A stretch of 64,000 bases of DNA from an uncultured Sphingobacteriales bacterium (GCA_937991535.1 CALKHN010000089.1:28821-92820), one strand, 5' to 3'. Shown: positions 43,860-52,149, counted from the stretch's first letter. Program-made: numbers and translations. The notes: generated by a model not told the origin, from the sequence alone.

Positions 43860-44423
43860 ATGCTTGAATGGCTTAAACAACCCTGGCCCTGGTATATAGC
43901 CGGTCCGCTGATTGGACTAACCGTCCCCGCTTTGCTGCTGCTTGGTAACAAAACCTTTGGTATATCCTCATCGCTGCGGCATATATGCGCCATTAGTATT
44001 CCTGCTAAAATTTCTTATTTCCGCTACGATTGGAAAAAGGAAGCCTGGAATCTTTTTTTTGTGGGTGGCGTGTTGCTGGGTGGCATCATTGCCGCAACCT
44101 GGCTCACCAATGCAGCGCCAGTGCAGGTAAATCCCCAACTGTCGGAAGAATTAGCCGGGTATGGCATAACGGATTATAGCAATATAGTACCTGCCGGTCT
44201 TTTTTCCTGGCCCGCATTGTTTACGCTCCGCGGATTTGTTATGATAGTAGTGGGTGGTTTTCTGGTAGGTTTTGGCACCCGCTATGCCGGAGGATGTACC
44301 AGCGGACATTCCATCATGGGACTGAGCAACCTGCAATGGCCTTCACTGGTAGCTACCTGTTGCTTTATGATAGGAGGATTTGTAATGACCTGGCTTATCC
44401 TTCCCTATATTCTGCAATTGTGA
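43860..44423 (+). CDS. YeeE/YedE-family transporter, first half
   Basis: The 187-residue protein has about four membrane segments and the signature GTRYAGGCTSGHSIMGL, whose cysteine lines the pathway in thiosulfate transporters of the YeeE/TsuA group. Together with the next gene it would form a full transporter for a reduced sulfur compound. 93 bases separate the two. Confidence 0.85.
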   Translation: MLEWLKQPWPWYIAGPLIGLTVPALLLLGNKTFGISSSLRHICAISIPAKISYFRYDWKKEAWNLFFVGGVLLGGIIAATWLTNAAPVQVNPQLSEELAGYGITDYSNIVPAGLFSWPALFTLRGFVMIVVGGFLVGFGTRYAGGCTSGHSIMGLSNLQWPSLVATCCFMIGGFVMTWLILPYILQL

Positions 44424-44484
44424 TTAACCAGTATTACAGACGCTTACAGTTTATAAATAAGTAAGCCGGTAGCCTGAACATATT

Positions 44485-44512
44485 AAATTTCAAATTATAA
44501 ATTTCAAATAAT
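44485..44512 (+). repeat. Heptad array in the leader of the second YeeE gene
   Basis: AAATTTC, AAATTAT, AAATTTC and AAATAAT form two exact 14-base periods ending five bases before the start codon. Confidence 0.7.
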
Positions 44513-44516
44513 CAAT

Positions 44517-45050
44517 ATGCCTGTTAAAGAAGAAATAAGCGGTACTGCTCTCTTTAAAAAAGAGTTGATTTATACAGATTATGAAGTGCGTTCTCAAAAT
44601 GCCATGTGTGTAAATGAAAGTACGCTGGATAAACCGCTGCGTGTAAATTTTAAATATGCTTTGCTGGGTGTTTTTTTCGGTATTCTGTTGGTTAAGGGCG
44701 AAGTTATATCCTGGTTCAGGATACAGGAAATGTTTAAACTACAAAGTTTTCACATGTATGGCATAATTGGCTCTGCTGTGGTGGTAGGTATGATTAGTGT
44801 GGCCCTGATAAAAAAATTTAAGGCAAAATCAATAGAAAAAGAAAATATCCACCTGGAAGCCAAGCCTTTTCATAAAGGACAAGTTTTTGGCGGATTGATT
44901 TTTGGTTTAGGGTGGGCTATTACCGGCGCCTGTCCGGGGCCCCTGTATGCACTTATTGGAACAGGAGCTACGGTTATACTCATTACCCTGTTAAGCGCGG
45001 TTGCCGGAACCTGGGTATATGGGCGTTTCAGGGATAAACTGCCGCACTAA
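44517..45050 (+). CDS. YeeE/YedE-family transporter, second half (DUF6691-like)
   Basis: The 177-residue protein begins with a soluble stretch of ~40 residues and then has four membrane segments. The motif GLGWAITGACPGPLYALIG carries the conserved cysteine of the second half. Split pairs of this kind are usual in Bacteroidota. Confidence 0.85.
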   Translation: MPVKEEISGTALFKKELIYTDYEVRSQNAMCVNESTLDKPLRVNFKYALLGVFFGILLVKGEVISWFRIQEMFKLQSFHMYGIIGSAVVVGMISVALIKKFKAKSIEKENIHLEAKPFHKGQVFGGLIFGLGWAITGACPGPLYALIGTGATVILITLLSAVAGTWVYGRFRDKLPH

Positions 45051-45068
45051 AAGCGGGTTGAAACCTTG

Positions 45069-45572
45069 TTATTTCCTGAAACCAATCCTTTCACGTTTGC
45101 TGAAATCTTCTTCCTGTTGCTTTTTGTTGAGCAGGAAATGAAGCGCCTGGTATATATCTTTAAACTTTTTGTTGCTGCTATGTTCTATCTCGGCCAGTTT
45201 TTCAGCCAGTTCTTTATACTGGTGCGCTATTTGCCGCAAAGCGATGAACGTCCGTACAATAGCCACATTGATTTTCACGGCTGTATCGCTTTTCAGCACA
45301 CTTGCCAGCATAGTAACGCCGTGTTCCGTAAATGCATTGGGTAAATATCGTCTTCCTCCCCGGTTTGAGGTCACAATTTGTGACCTCAAACCGTTCCATT
45401 CACTTATGGTAAGCTGAAACATAAAGTCGGGAGGGAATCTTTCAACATTTCGCTTAACAGCCTGGTTAAGCACTTTGGTCTCTACTCCGTACAGCCTGGC
45501 AAGATCAAAGTCGAACATTACTTTTTCACCTCTTATTTCATATATCTTTTGCTGAATGATGGCGATGTCCAT
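45069..45572 (-). CDS. ORF6N domain-containing protein
   Basis: The 167-residue protein is an ORF6N (KilA-N related) DNA-binding type known from phages and from many Bacteroidota chromosomes. Conserved parts are IYEIRGEKVMFDFDLARLYGVET, the segment NRGGRRYLPNAFTEHGVTML, and a C-terminal coiled coil (about 115-165). I start it at the ATG at 45572; a TTG at 45599 adds nine residues. Its target is unknown. The coding region contains a perfect 15-base-arm inverted repeat. Confidence 0.88.
   Translation of the reverse strand: MDIAIIQQKIYEIRGEKVMFDFDLARLYGVETKVLNQAVKRNVERFPPDFMFQLTISEWNGLRSQIVTSNRGGRRYLPNAFTEHGVTMLASVLKSDTAVKINVAIVRTFIALRQIAHQYKELAEKLAEIEHSSNKKFKDIYQALHFLLNKKQQEEDFSKRERIGFRK
45361..45393. 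repeat. Perfect inverted repeat inside the ORF6N gene
   Basis: CGGTTTGAGGTCACA, three bases, TGTGACCTCAAACCG. On the coding strand it spans the codons for GLRSQIVTSNR. Perfect symmetry over 33 bases in a coding region is unusual. Confidence 0.85.
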
Positions 45573-45739
45573 AGTGTGTTTTTCAGGTTGAGCAAACAAT
45601 TACTTATTTAAAAATAGTAAAATATAATAATTGAGGGGTTAAAACTAAAAAGTAGAAAGTATAAATTTGCCGTATAAAACCCCTATGAACAGCAGTTTAC
45701 CGCACCCTAAAACATTTTTAAATTTTCTTTCCCAACTAT

Positions 45740-45770
45740 TTGGCAATAAACAATAAGGCACATACCTTTG
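45740..45770 (+). promoter_or_regulatory. Promoter of the S10-spc ribosomal protein operon
   Basis: TTG at 45740-45742 and TACCTTTG at 45763-45770, spaced 20 bases, match the Bacteroidota primary sigma consensus (-33 TTG, -7 TANNTTTG). Transcription would start near 45777, giving a leader of about 26 bases before rpsJ. Confidence 0.8.
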
Positions 45771-45802
45771 CACTCCCAAAATCAAAATGGGTACTTTACG
45801 GT

Positions 45803-46108
45803 ATGTCTCAAAGAATCAGAATAAAATTGCAGAGCTACGATCACAACCTGGTGGATAAATCTGCCGAAAAGATCGTTAAAACTGTACGCAGTACCGGCGC
45901 TGTGGTAACAGGACCTATTCCTTTACCTACGCAAAAAAAAATATTTACGGTATTGCGTTCACCCCATGTAAACAAAAAGAGTCGTGAACAGTTCCAGCTT
46001 TCTACGCACAAGCGGTTGTTGGATATTTACACTTCTTCTTCACGTACCGTAGATGCGCTGAGCAAGTTAGACCTGCCCAGTGGTGTGGACGTAGAGATCA
46101 AAGCATAG
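45803..46108 (+). CDS. rpsJ: 30S ribosomal protein S10
   Basis: uS10 (101 residues) sits in the 30S head and, as NusE, takes part in antitermination. The family start MSQRIRIKLQSYDH and the loop TGPIPLPTQKKIFTVLRSPHVNK are intact. I start at the ATG at 45803; the frame is open upstream to 45740, across the promoter. It is the first gene of the operon here. An unusually long structured spacer of 322 bases separates it from rplC. Confidence 0.97.
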   Translation: MSQRIRIKLQSYDHNLVDKSAEKIVKTVRSTGAVVTGPIPLPTQKKIFTVLRSPHVNKKSREQFQLSTHKRLLDIYTSSSRTVDALSKLDLPSGVDVEIKA

Positions 46109-46430
46109 CAGCTTTGTTTGGGAAAATAAAGAAACTTAGTTCTTACTATAAATACCATCTGCCAATTGCGGGAAACCAAAAAAAAGCAGCGCTGGATGCC
46201 GGAAACAAAAGGGGTAGCGCCTGGCTGGTCATAAATCAGAGGTTTATGATTTCCGGTTTTTGAGAATTAAATATGAACTAGCCCTTCGAGGTTAGTTTAC
46301 CGCTGGTACTTCCTCTTTCACAAGTGGGAAATACGGGAAAAGGTCGGCGGCAAACGGGGATTGAAGTATTGGATATAAGCACAATGATCCAGTCTGTCTC
46401 TAAAACCAAAATGGGTATAAAAACAAAACA
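46109..46430 (+). promoter_or_regulatory. Structured spacer between rpsJ and rplC
   Basis: No gene is found. CCGGAAA at 46199-46205 can pair with TTTCCGG at 46250-46256 and encloses a nine-pair hairpin TCATAAATC-AGA-GGTTTATGA at 46229-46249. A second small stem, CTAGCC/GGTTAG, lies at 46279-46296. No T run follows, so this is not an ordinary terminator. It could be a ribosomal-protein-binding leader for rplC and the genes behind it, which is an inference. Confidence 0.45.
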
Positions 46431-47051
46431 ATGAAAGGTATTATTGGTAAAAAAATCGGGATGACCAGCATCTTCAATCCTGCCGACGGCACACAAACTG
46501 CCGTTACTATTATTGAAGCTGGTCCTTGCGTGGTAACGCAGGTAAAAACAAAAGAAACCGACGGTTACAGTTCAGTTCAGCTGGGTTTTGGCGATAAAAC
46601 GGAAAAGCATACTACAAAAGCGGAAGCCGGTCACTACGCCAAATCAAATACTCCCGCAAAAAAGTTCGTAAAAGAATTCCGCGATTTTTCCATCGAAAAA
46701 AATATTGGTGAAACCGTTACTTTAGACATTTTTGCTGAAGGCGATAAAGTGGAAGTAATAGGCACCACAAAAGGTAAGGGTTTCCAGGGTGTGGTAAAGC
46801 GCCATGGATTTCATGGGGTGGGCGAACAATCACACGGTCAGCACGACCGCCAGAGAGCGCCCGGTTCCATTGGTAACTCTTCCGATGCTTCCCGTGTATT
46901 TAAAGGCATGCGCATGGCAGGCCGCATGGGTACCGACAGGGTGAAGGTAAAAGGATTGAAGGTGGTGAAACTGTTCCCTGAAAAGAATTACGTGCTGGTA
47001 AGCGGAGCGGTTCCGGGATATAATGGTTCAATTGTATTAATTCAAAAGTAA
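46431..47051 (+). CDS. rplC: 50S ribosomal protein L3
   Basis: uL3 (206 residues) helps to organise the peptidyl-transferase centre from its long central extension. That extension is present as KGKGFQGVVKRHGFHG and SHGQHDRQRAPGSIG. The start MKGIIGKKIGMTSIF is canonical. It is followed by rplD after 51 bases. Confidence 0.97.
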   Translation: MKGIIGKKIGMTSIFNPADGTQTAVTIIEAGPCVVTQVKTKETDGYSSVQLGFGDKTEKHTTKAEAGHYAKSNTPAKKFVKEFRDFSIEKNIGETVTLDIFAEGDKVEVIGTTKGKGFQGVVKRHGFHGVGEQSHGQHDRQRAPGSIGNSSDASRVFKGMRMAGRMGTDRVKVKGLKVVKLFPEKNYVLVSGAVPGYNGSIVLIQK

Positions 47052-47102
47052 AGTCACTGCCGGTACACGGGTAACTGTGTACCGGCAAAATATTTTATAA
47101 CA

Positions 47103-47747
47103 ATGCAAGTAGATATTTTAAATAAGACAGGTGAGAAAACAGGGCGCACAGCGGAACTGCCTGATGAAATTTTTGGAATTGAGCCAAACGATCATGTCAT
47201 CTACCTCGCTGTAAAGCAATTTCTGGCTGCACAACGTCAGGGTACGCATAAGGTTAAAACACGTGCAGAAGTTAAGGGAGCCAGCCGTAAACTGCACCGT
47301 CAAAAAGGTACAGGCGGCGCCCGTAAAGGCAATATCCGTAACCCTTTGTATAAAGGTGGCGGTACCATATTTGGGCCCAAACCTCACAGTTATGACATCA
47401 AGCTGAATCGTAAAGTAAAAGATCTGGCTAAAATATCGGCCCTTTCTTATAAGGCTAAAGAAAATGCCATCGTAGTTATTGAAGATTTATTACTGGAAAC
47501 ACCTAAAACAAAGGAAGCAGCCAGCGTAATTAAAAGCCTTAATCTCGGTAAAAAAAGAACTTTACTGGTATTGCCTGGTTACAATGAGAATGTGCAGTTA
47601 AGTTTTCGCAACATGCCCACGGTATTGGGAGTGTTACTGGCTGATGTGAATACTTATGATATTGTGAACAGTGATGTGCTGGTACTTACAGAAAATGCGG
47701 CTAAAATATTTTCTGAAGAGGAAACTACAGCCGGGGCAGAGGCATAA
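47103..47747 (+). CDS. rplD: 50S ribosomal protein L4
   Basis: uL4 (214 residues) lines the exit tunnel with its extended loop (RKLHRQKGTGGARKGNIRNPLYKGGG). In enterobacteria L4 represses its operon; whether it does so here is unknown. The globular C-terminus with LLVLPGYNENVQLSFRN is complete. Confidence 0.97.
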   Translation: MQVDILNKTGEKTGRTAELPDEIFGIEPNDHVIYLAVKQFLAAQRQGTHKVKTRAEVKGASRKLHRQKGTGGARKGNIRNPLYKGGGTIFGPKPHSYDIKLNRKVKDLAKISALSYKAKENAIVVIEDLLLETPKTKEAASVIKSLNLGKKRTLLVLPGYNENVQLSFRNMPTVLGVLLADVNTYDIVNSDVLVLTENAAKIFSEEETTAGAEA

Positions 47748-47780
47748 GAAAAGCTATTTCAAATTTTCAAATTTTCAAAG

Positions 47781-48080
47781 ATGAAACTTGCAGATGTACT
47801 TGTAAAGCCGATCATAACCGAAAAAAGCAATAAGCTTTCTGAAAAAAGAAATGTATATGCTTTTCGGGTAGGGCGTAAGTCCAATAAGCTTGAAATAAAG
47901 AAGGCAGTAGAAGATTTTTATGGCGTTAGCGTGGTAAATATAAATACGGTTGTTGTTCCCAGTAAAAGCAAATCAAGGTTTACGAAGGCCGGGGTTATTT
48001 CGGGACGCAAACCTGCTTACAAAAAAGCATATGTAACGGTAGCCGAAGGCGAAAATATTGATCTGTACGGCACTTTATAA
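47781..48080 (+). CDS. rplW: 50S ribosomal protein L23
   Basis: uL23 (99 residues) is at the tunnel exit and docks trigger factor and SRP. The motifs VLVKPIITEKSNKL and YAFRVGRKSNKLEIKKAVE are clear. The leader holds CAAATTTT repeats directly before the ATG. Confidence 0.97.
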   Translation: MKLADVLVKPIITEKSNKLSEKRNVYAFRVGRKSNKLEIKKAVEDFYGVSVVNINTVVVPSKSKSRFTKAGVISGRKPAYKKAYVTVAEGENIDLYGTL

Positions 48081-48145
48081 TACGGAACGGATATTCAATT
48101 ATTAAAGTTGGCGAAGCTGAAAAGTTCGCAATAAAAAGAAAAAAA

Positions 48146-48982
48146 ATGGCAGTAAGAAAATACAAACCAATGACAGCGGGCACCCGTTGGAGAATTGGAA
48201 ATGGATATGCCGAAATTACCACGGATACGCCTGAAAAAAGCCTGCTGGAAGCTAAATCCAAAACCGGAGGTCGCAATTTCCAGGGTCGTCGTGCCATGCG
48301 TTATATTGGTGGCGGGCACAAACAAAAATACCGGGTAGTTGATTTTAAGAGGGATAAGAAAAATATTAATGCCACGGTAGCATCTGTGGAATACGATCCT
48401 AACCGTACGGCTTTTATAGCCCTGCTTAATTATGCTGATGGCGAGAAAAGATACATTATTGCTCCCCAGGGTTTACAGGTAGGATCTGTGATAGTGAGCG
48501 GCGATAGCGTGGCCCCTGAAGTGGGAAATGCATTACAGTTGAAGAACATGCCTTTGGGTACAAATGTACACAATGTAGAACTTCAGCCGGGACAGGGTGG
48601 AAAACTGGTGCGCAGCGCCGGATCTTCTGCGCAGTTAAGCAATAAGGAAGAAAAGTATGGCGTGTTAAAAATGCCAAGTGGGGAGCTTAGGAAAATATTG
48701 ATCAATTGTTACGCTACCGTAGGTGTGGTAAGCAATAGCGATCACAGCCAGGAAAGAGCCGGTAAAGCTGGTGTAAACCGATGGAAGGGTACCCGTCCGC
48801 GTGTGCGTGGGGTGGCTATGAACCCTGTTGATCACCCGATGGGCGGTGGTGAAGGAAGAGCATCCGGAGGACATCCGAGATCAAGAACCGGAAAATATGC
48901 GAAAGGATTGAAAACCCGCAGGCAAAAAGGTTCTGATAAACTGATCATTCAGCGCAAGAACGGAAAGAAGCTGGCAAAGTAG
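48146..48982 (+). CDS. rplB: 50S ribosomal protein L2
   Basis: uL2 (278 residues) is required for subunit joining and peptidyl transfer. It has the N-terminal KPMTAGTRWRIG, the SH3-like core (GNALQLKNMPLGTNVHNVEL), and the C-terminal RGVAMNPVDHPMGGGEGRAS loop containing the functionally important histidine. It is directly followed by a heptad array. Confidence 0.97.
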   Translation: MAVRKYKPMTAGTRWRIGNGYAEITTDTPEKSLLEAKSKTGGRNFQGRRAMRYIGGGHKQKYRVVDFKRDKKNINATVASVEYDPNRTAFIALLNYADGEKRYIIAPQGLQVGSVIVSGDSVAPEVGNALQLKNMPLGTNVHNVELQPGQGGKLVRSAGSSAQLSNKEEKYGVLKMPSGELRKILINCYATVGVVSNSDHSQERAGKAGVNRWKGTRPRVRGVAMNPVDHPMGGGEGRASGGHPRSRTGKYAKGLKTRRQKGSDKLIIQRKNGKKLAK

Positions 48983-48983
48983 G

Positions 48984-49011
48984 CGGTAAGTGGTAAGTAG
49001 TAAGTAGTAAG
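48984..49011 (+). repeat. Heptad array after the rplB stop codon
   Basis: CGGTAAG, TGGTAAG, TAGTAAG, TAGTAAG start one base after the TAG stop. The same T(A/G)G alternation is seen in the arrays after the Gfo/Idh, PMI-like and FNT genes, but here the rest of the unit is TAAG. Confidence 0.8.
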
Positions 49012-49053
49012 TTAAATCCGAAATCAACAAGTCTAAAATCTGAAATATAGATT

Positions 49054-49326
49054 ATGGGTCGTTCAATAAAAAAAGGTCCTTACGTAGCCGATTATTTAGA
49101 AAAGAAGGTATTGGCTATGAATGAGGGTAAAGCTAAAAAGGGAGTGATCAAAACCTGGAGCCGCCGCTCTACCATTACCCCCGATTTTGTGGGCAATACT
49201 TTTGCGGTACACAACGGCAACAAGTTCATACCTGTATATGTAACCGAATATATGGTAGGACATAAGTTAGGTGAATTTGCACCTACCCGGAATTTTAAAG
49301 GACACTCGAGCAAAAAAATAGCTTAA
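49054..49326 (+). CDS. rpsS: 30S ribosomal protein S19
   Basis: uS19 (90 residues) forms part of the head contact with 23S bridge B1a. The signatures MGRSIKKGPYVADYL, KTWSRRSTITPDFVG and TEYMVGHKLGEFAPTR are intact. Confidence 0.97.
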   Translation: MGRSIKKGPYVADYLEKKVLAMNEGKAKKGVIKTWSRRSTITPDFVGNTFAVHNGNKFIPVYVTEYMVGHKLGEFAPTRNFKGHSSKKIA

Positions 49327-49385
49327 AAATAAGTTGCGGATTACGGTTGTAACAAGCGGTAACCCGGAACCTGAAAAAATAAAAA

Positions 49386-49727
49386 ATGGAAGCAGTAGCT
49401 AAACTCAGAAACTATCCTACGTCACCACGCAAAATGCGTTTGCTGGCAGATGTTATCCGTGGTATGGATGTAGAGAAGGCTTTGGCAATACTAGAGCATC
49501 ATCCACAGCATTCTTCTACTCCGCTTTATAAATTATTAAGGAGTGCCATAAGCAACTGGGAGCAAAAAAATGAAGGAACAAATGCGGCAGACAGCAGCCT
49601 GCTGGTGAAAACGATTTTTGTAGACGGTGGAAGAGTACTGAAAAGAATGTTGCCGGCGCCCCAGGGGAGAGCTTACAGGGTACGCAAACGCAGCAATCAC
49701 GTAACGTTGATTGTAGACCAGAAATAA
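49386..49727 (+). CDS. rplV: 50S ribosomal protein L22
   Basis: uL22 (113 residues) reaches into the exit tunnel with a beta hairpin (FVDGGRVLKRMLPAPQGRAY), a known site of macrolide resistance mutations. The hairpin here looks normal. The N-terminal half YPTSPRKMRLLADVIRG is canonical. Confidence 0.97.
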   Translation: MEAVAKLRNYPTSPRKMRLLADVIRGMDVEKALAILEHHPQHSSTPLYKLLRSAISNWEQKNEGTNAADSSLLVKTIFVDGGRVLKRMLPAPQGRAYRVRKRSNHVTLIVDQK

Positions 49728-49752
49728 AAATGAAAATTTTCAAATTATAAAC

Positions 49753-50571
49753 ATGGGTCAAAAAGCAAATCCAATTGGTAACAGGTTAGGGATCATCCGC
49801 GGTTGGGAAAGCAACTGGTATGGTAACAAGAGGGATTACTCCAAAAAGCTGATTGAAGATAACCGGATCAGAACCTATCTCAATGCCCGTATCAATAAAG
49901 GCGGAATTTCAAAAATTGTAATTGAACGTACACTCAATAAACTGATTGTTACAATTCACACTTCCAAGCCAGGCATTATCATTGGTAAAGGTGGTGGCGA
50001 AGTAGACCATATTAAAGAGGAGTTGAAAAAGCTTACCGGTAAGGAAGATGTGCAGATTAATATCCTGCAGGTTCGTCGCCCCGAACTGGATGCCAATATT
50101 GTGGGTGATACCATTGCCCGGCAAATAGAAAACCGTATCAATTATAAGCGTGCTATTAAATTATCCATTGCCTCAGCGCTTCGTATGGGCGCCGAAGGTA
50201 TTAAGGTAAAAGTTAGCGGGCGTTTGGGTGGTGCCGAAATTGCACGTACAGAAGAAATCAAACAGGGACGCGTGCCCTTACATACCTTCCGTATGGAAAT
50301 TGATTATGCCAACGTATTTGCACTGACCGTGTACGGTAAAATAGGTATTAAGGTTTGGATATGTAAAGGAGAAGTATTAACCAAACGCGACCTTAACCCG
50401 AATATAATTGATGGAAAAGGCGAAGCCGGTTTGGGTGATAACAGAAGGGAAGACAGGAGAGATGACAGAAGAGGCGGTGGTGACAGAAGAGGAGGTGGCG
50501 ACAGGCGTGATGACAGAAGAGGCAGTGGCGGAGACAGAAGGGGTGGCGGAAGAGGAGGAGACAGGAGATAG
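49753..50571 (+). CDS. rpsC: 30S ribosomal protein S3 with Arg/Asp/Gly-rich tail
   Basis: uS3 (272 residues) lines the mRNA entry channel and has helicase activity there. The KH domain motif IVIERTLNKL..GIIIGKGGGEVDHI and the C-terminal domain (GAEIARTEEIKQGRVPLHTF) are intact. The last ~45 residues are a repetitive tail made of RRDDRR, GGGDRR and GGRGG blocks, which is longer than in most bacteria. The tail is encoded by purine-rich repeats. Confidence 0.97.
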   Translation: MGQKANPIGNRLGIIRGWESNWYGNKRDYSKKLIEDNRIRTYLNARINKGGISKIVIERTLNKLIVTIHTSKPGIIIGKGGGEVDHIKEELKKLTGKEDVQINILQVRRPELDANIVGDTIARQIENRINYKRAIKLSIASALRMGAEGIKVKVSGRLGGAEIARTEEIKQGRVPLHTFRMEIDYANVFALTVYGKIGIKVWICKGEVLTKRDLNPNIIDGKGEAGLGDNRREDRRDDRRGGGDRRGGGDRRDDRRGSGGDRRGGGRGGDRR

Positions 50572-50641
50572 TTTTTAAGGTAAAAGGTGTAAGCGGTAAG
50601 GTGTAAGAACAATATTTAAAATTTTCAAATTGTAATATAAA

Positions 50642-51064
50642 ATGTTACAGCCGAAGAGAACAAAACACAGAAAAGCGCAGAAAGGACGGATCAGGCAGGT
50701 GGCGAAACGGGGAGCAACGATATCTTTTGGTTCATTTGCACTAAAAGCACTGGAACCTATATGGCTCAACAACCGCCAGATTGAATCTGCCCGCCAGGCC
50801 ATGACGCGTGCCATGAAGCGTGAAGGGAATGTATGGATTCGTATTTTCCCCGACAAGCCTATTACACGTAAACCGGCGGAAGTGAGAATGGGTAAAGGTA
50901 AAGGTAACCCTGAATTTTGGGCTGCTGTTGTTGAACCAGGTCGTATTCTTTTTGAAGCCGATGGTGTTTCGGTTGAGGTAGCAAAAGAAGCAATGCAACT
51001 GGCTGCAGCAAAATTGCCAATCAAAACCCAGTTTATTGTTCGCCGTGATTATGCCGGACAATAG
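50642..51064 (+). CDS. rplP: 50S ribosomal protein L16
   Basis: uL16 (140 residues) contacts A- and P-site tRNA. MLQPKRTKHRKAQKGR at the start and RMGKGKGNPEFWAAVVEPG in the middle are typical. The spacer before it holds GGTGTAAG-type words and AT-rich heptads. Confidence 0.97.
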   Translation: MLQPKRTKHRKAQKGRIRQVAKRGATISFGSFALKALEPIWLNNRQIESARQAMTRAMKREGNVWIRIFPDKPITRKPAEVRMGKGKGNPEFWAAVVEPGRILFEADGVSVEVAKEAMQLAAAKLPIKTQFIVRRDYAGQ

Positions 51065-51104
51065 GATCAGCAGCTAAAGTTTTAAATATTCAAACCGAAT
51101 AGTA

Positions 51105-51314
51105 ATGTCAAAGAAAACGGATTTTGTAAATAGCCTGAAAACGATGAGTGAAGCGGATTTGCAGGCACGTATCAGCGAAGATGAGATACGCCTGAAGAAA
51201 TTAAAATTCGCTCATGCTACCTCTCCGCTGGAGAATCCCATGACCATACAATCGGTTCGGAGGGATATTGCAAGGTTAAAAACTGAATTAAAGAACAAAG
51301 CTAAAGCTAAATAA
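51105..51314 (+). CDS. rpmC: 50S ribosomal protein L29
   Basis: uL29 (69 residues) is a helical hairpin near the tunnel exit next to L23. The segment KKLKFAHATSPLENPMTIQSVRRDIARLKTE (given here in two parts: KKLKFAHATSPLENP and RRDIARLKTE) matches the family. One base separates it from rpsQ. Confidence 0.95.
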   Translation: MSKKTDFVNSLKTMSEADLQARISEDEIRLKKLKFAHATSPLENPMTIQSVRRDIARLKTELKNKAKAK

Positions 51315-51315
51315 A

Positions 51316-51573
51316 ATGGCTGAAAGAAATTTGCGCAAAACAAAGATCGGGGTAGTAACCAGCAACAGAATGGAAAAAACTGTTACGGTTGAAATTGAAA
51401 GAAAGACAAAACACCCTATCTATGGAAAATTCGTAAAGAAAACCACCAAATTCCATGCGCACGACGAAAAAAATGAGTGCGGTATTGGTGATATTGTTAA
51501 GATAATGGAAGCCCGCCCGCTGAGCAAAACAAAGCACTGGCGCCTGGTGGAAGTAGTGGAAAAAGCGAAATAA
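51316..51573 (+). CDS. rpsQ: 30S ribosomal protein S17
   Basis: uS17 (85 residues) is a primary 16S rRNA binder with an OB fold. The motifs KIGVVTSNRMEKTVTVEIE, HAHDEKNECGIGDIV and EARPLSKTKHWRLVEV are clear. It is followed by a pair of inverted heptad arrays. Confidence 0.96.
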   Translation: MAERNLRKTKIGVVTSNRMEKTVTVEIERKTKHPIYGKFVKKTTKFHAHDEKNECGIGDIVKIMEARPLSKTKHWRLVEVVEKAK

Positions 51574-51576
51574 TAT

Positions 51577-51681
51577 ATTTCTGATTTGAGATTTCTGATT
51601 TGAGATCTGAGATGCTTTGATTTTATCATCATCTCAACATCGTACCAAATATCAAATTTCAAATATCAAATTTCAAATAAC
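51577..51681 (+). repeat. Opposed heptad arrays between rpsQ and rplN
   Basis: ATTTCTG, ATTTGAG, ATTTCTG, ATTTGAG, ATCTGAG start three bases after the rpsQ stop (51577-51611). CAAATAT, CAAATTT, CAAATAT, CAAATTT, CAAATAA end nine bases before rplN (51646-51680). The second set is an imperfect inverse of the first, so the spacer can fold on itself. Confidence 0.8.
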
Positions 51682-51688
51682 TAAAAAG

Positions 51689-52057
51689 ATGATTCAGCAA
51701 GAAAGCAGGTTAAATGTAGCAGATAACAGTGGCGCCAAAGAGGTACTGTGTATCCGTGTACTGGGCAATAGCGGGCAGGATTATGCGAAGATCGGGGATA
51801 AGATTGTTGTAACGGTAAAAGACGCTATTCCTGCGGGCGGTATAAAAAAAGGTACGGTAACAAAAGCGGTTATTGTGCGTACAAAAAACAAGTTGAGGCG
51901 TAAAGACGGATCTTATATCCGCTTCGATGACAACGCGGTTGTATTGCTGAACCAGGCAGATGAGCCTCGTGGTACGCGTATTTTCGGACCAGTGGCGAGG
52001 GAACTGCGGGATAAGGGATATATGAAAATTATCTCTCTTGCACCGGAAGTGTTGTAA
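51689..52057 (+). CDS. rplN: 50S ribosomal protein L14
   Basis: uL14 (122 residues) lies at the subunit interface and is the docking site of the silencing factor RsfS. It starts MIQQESRLNVADNSGAKEV; the frame is open upstream through the repeats to 51617 but that part is non-coding. GTRIFGPVARELRDKGYMKI at the end is canonical. Confidence 0.97.
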   Translation: MIQQESRLNVADNSGAKEVLCIRVLGNSGQDYAKIGDKIVVTVKDAIPAGGIKKGTVTKAVIVRTKNKLRRKDGSYIRFDDNAVVLLNQADEPRGTRIFGPVARELRDKGYMKIISLAPEVL

Positions 52058-52112
52058 AACATTCTGCTATGAGCTAAGCGCTTTTAGCGGTATGGAACAT
52101 AAACTTAATCGG

Positions 52113-52147
52113 CTGATAGCTTAAAACTAATAGCCAAAAGCTAAATA
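52113..52147 (+). repeat. Heptad array in the rplX leader
   Basis: CTGATAG, CTTAAAA, CTAATAG, CCAAAAG and CTAAATA run in seven-base steps to two bases before the start codon. The first unit equals one of the units at 10266. Confidence 0.65.
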
Positions 52148-52149
52148 AA

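Noticed and set aside
45214..45399. Second reading frame on the ORF6N strand with the motif RFEVTNCDLKP
   Set aside because: The same peptide appears in a plus-strand frame because of the perfect palindrome; it is not a separate gene.
46278..46496. Minus-strand reading frame in the rpsJ-rplC spacer
   Set aside because: It overlaps the start of rplC on the opposite strand and has no protein-like pattern.
50304..50612. Minus-strand Leu/Ser/Pro-rich frame opposite the S3 tail
   Set aside because: It is the antisense of the purine-rich repeats encoding the S3 C-terminus.
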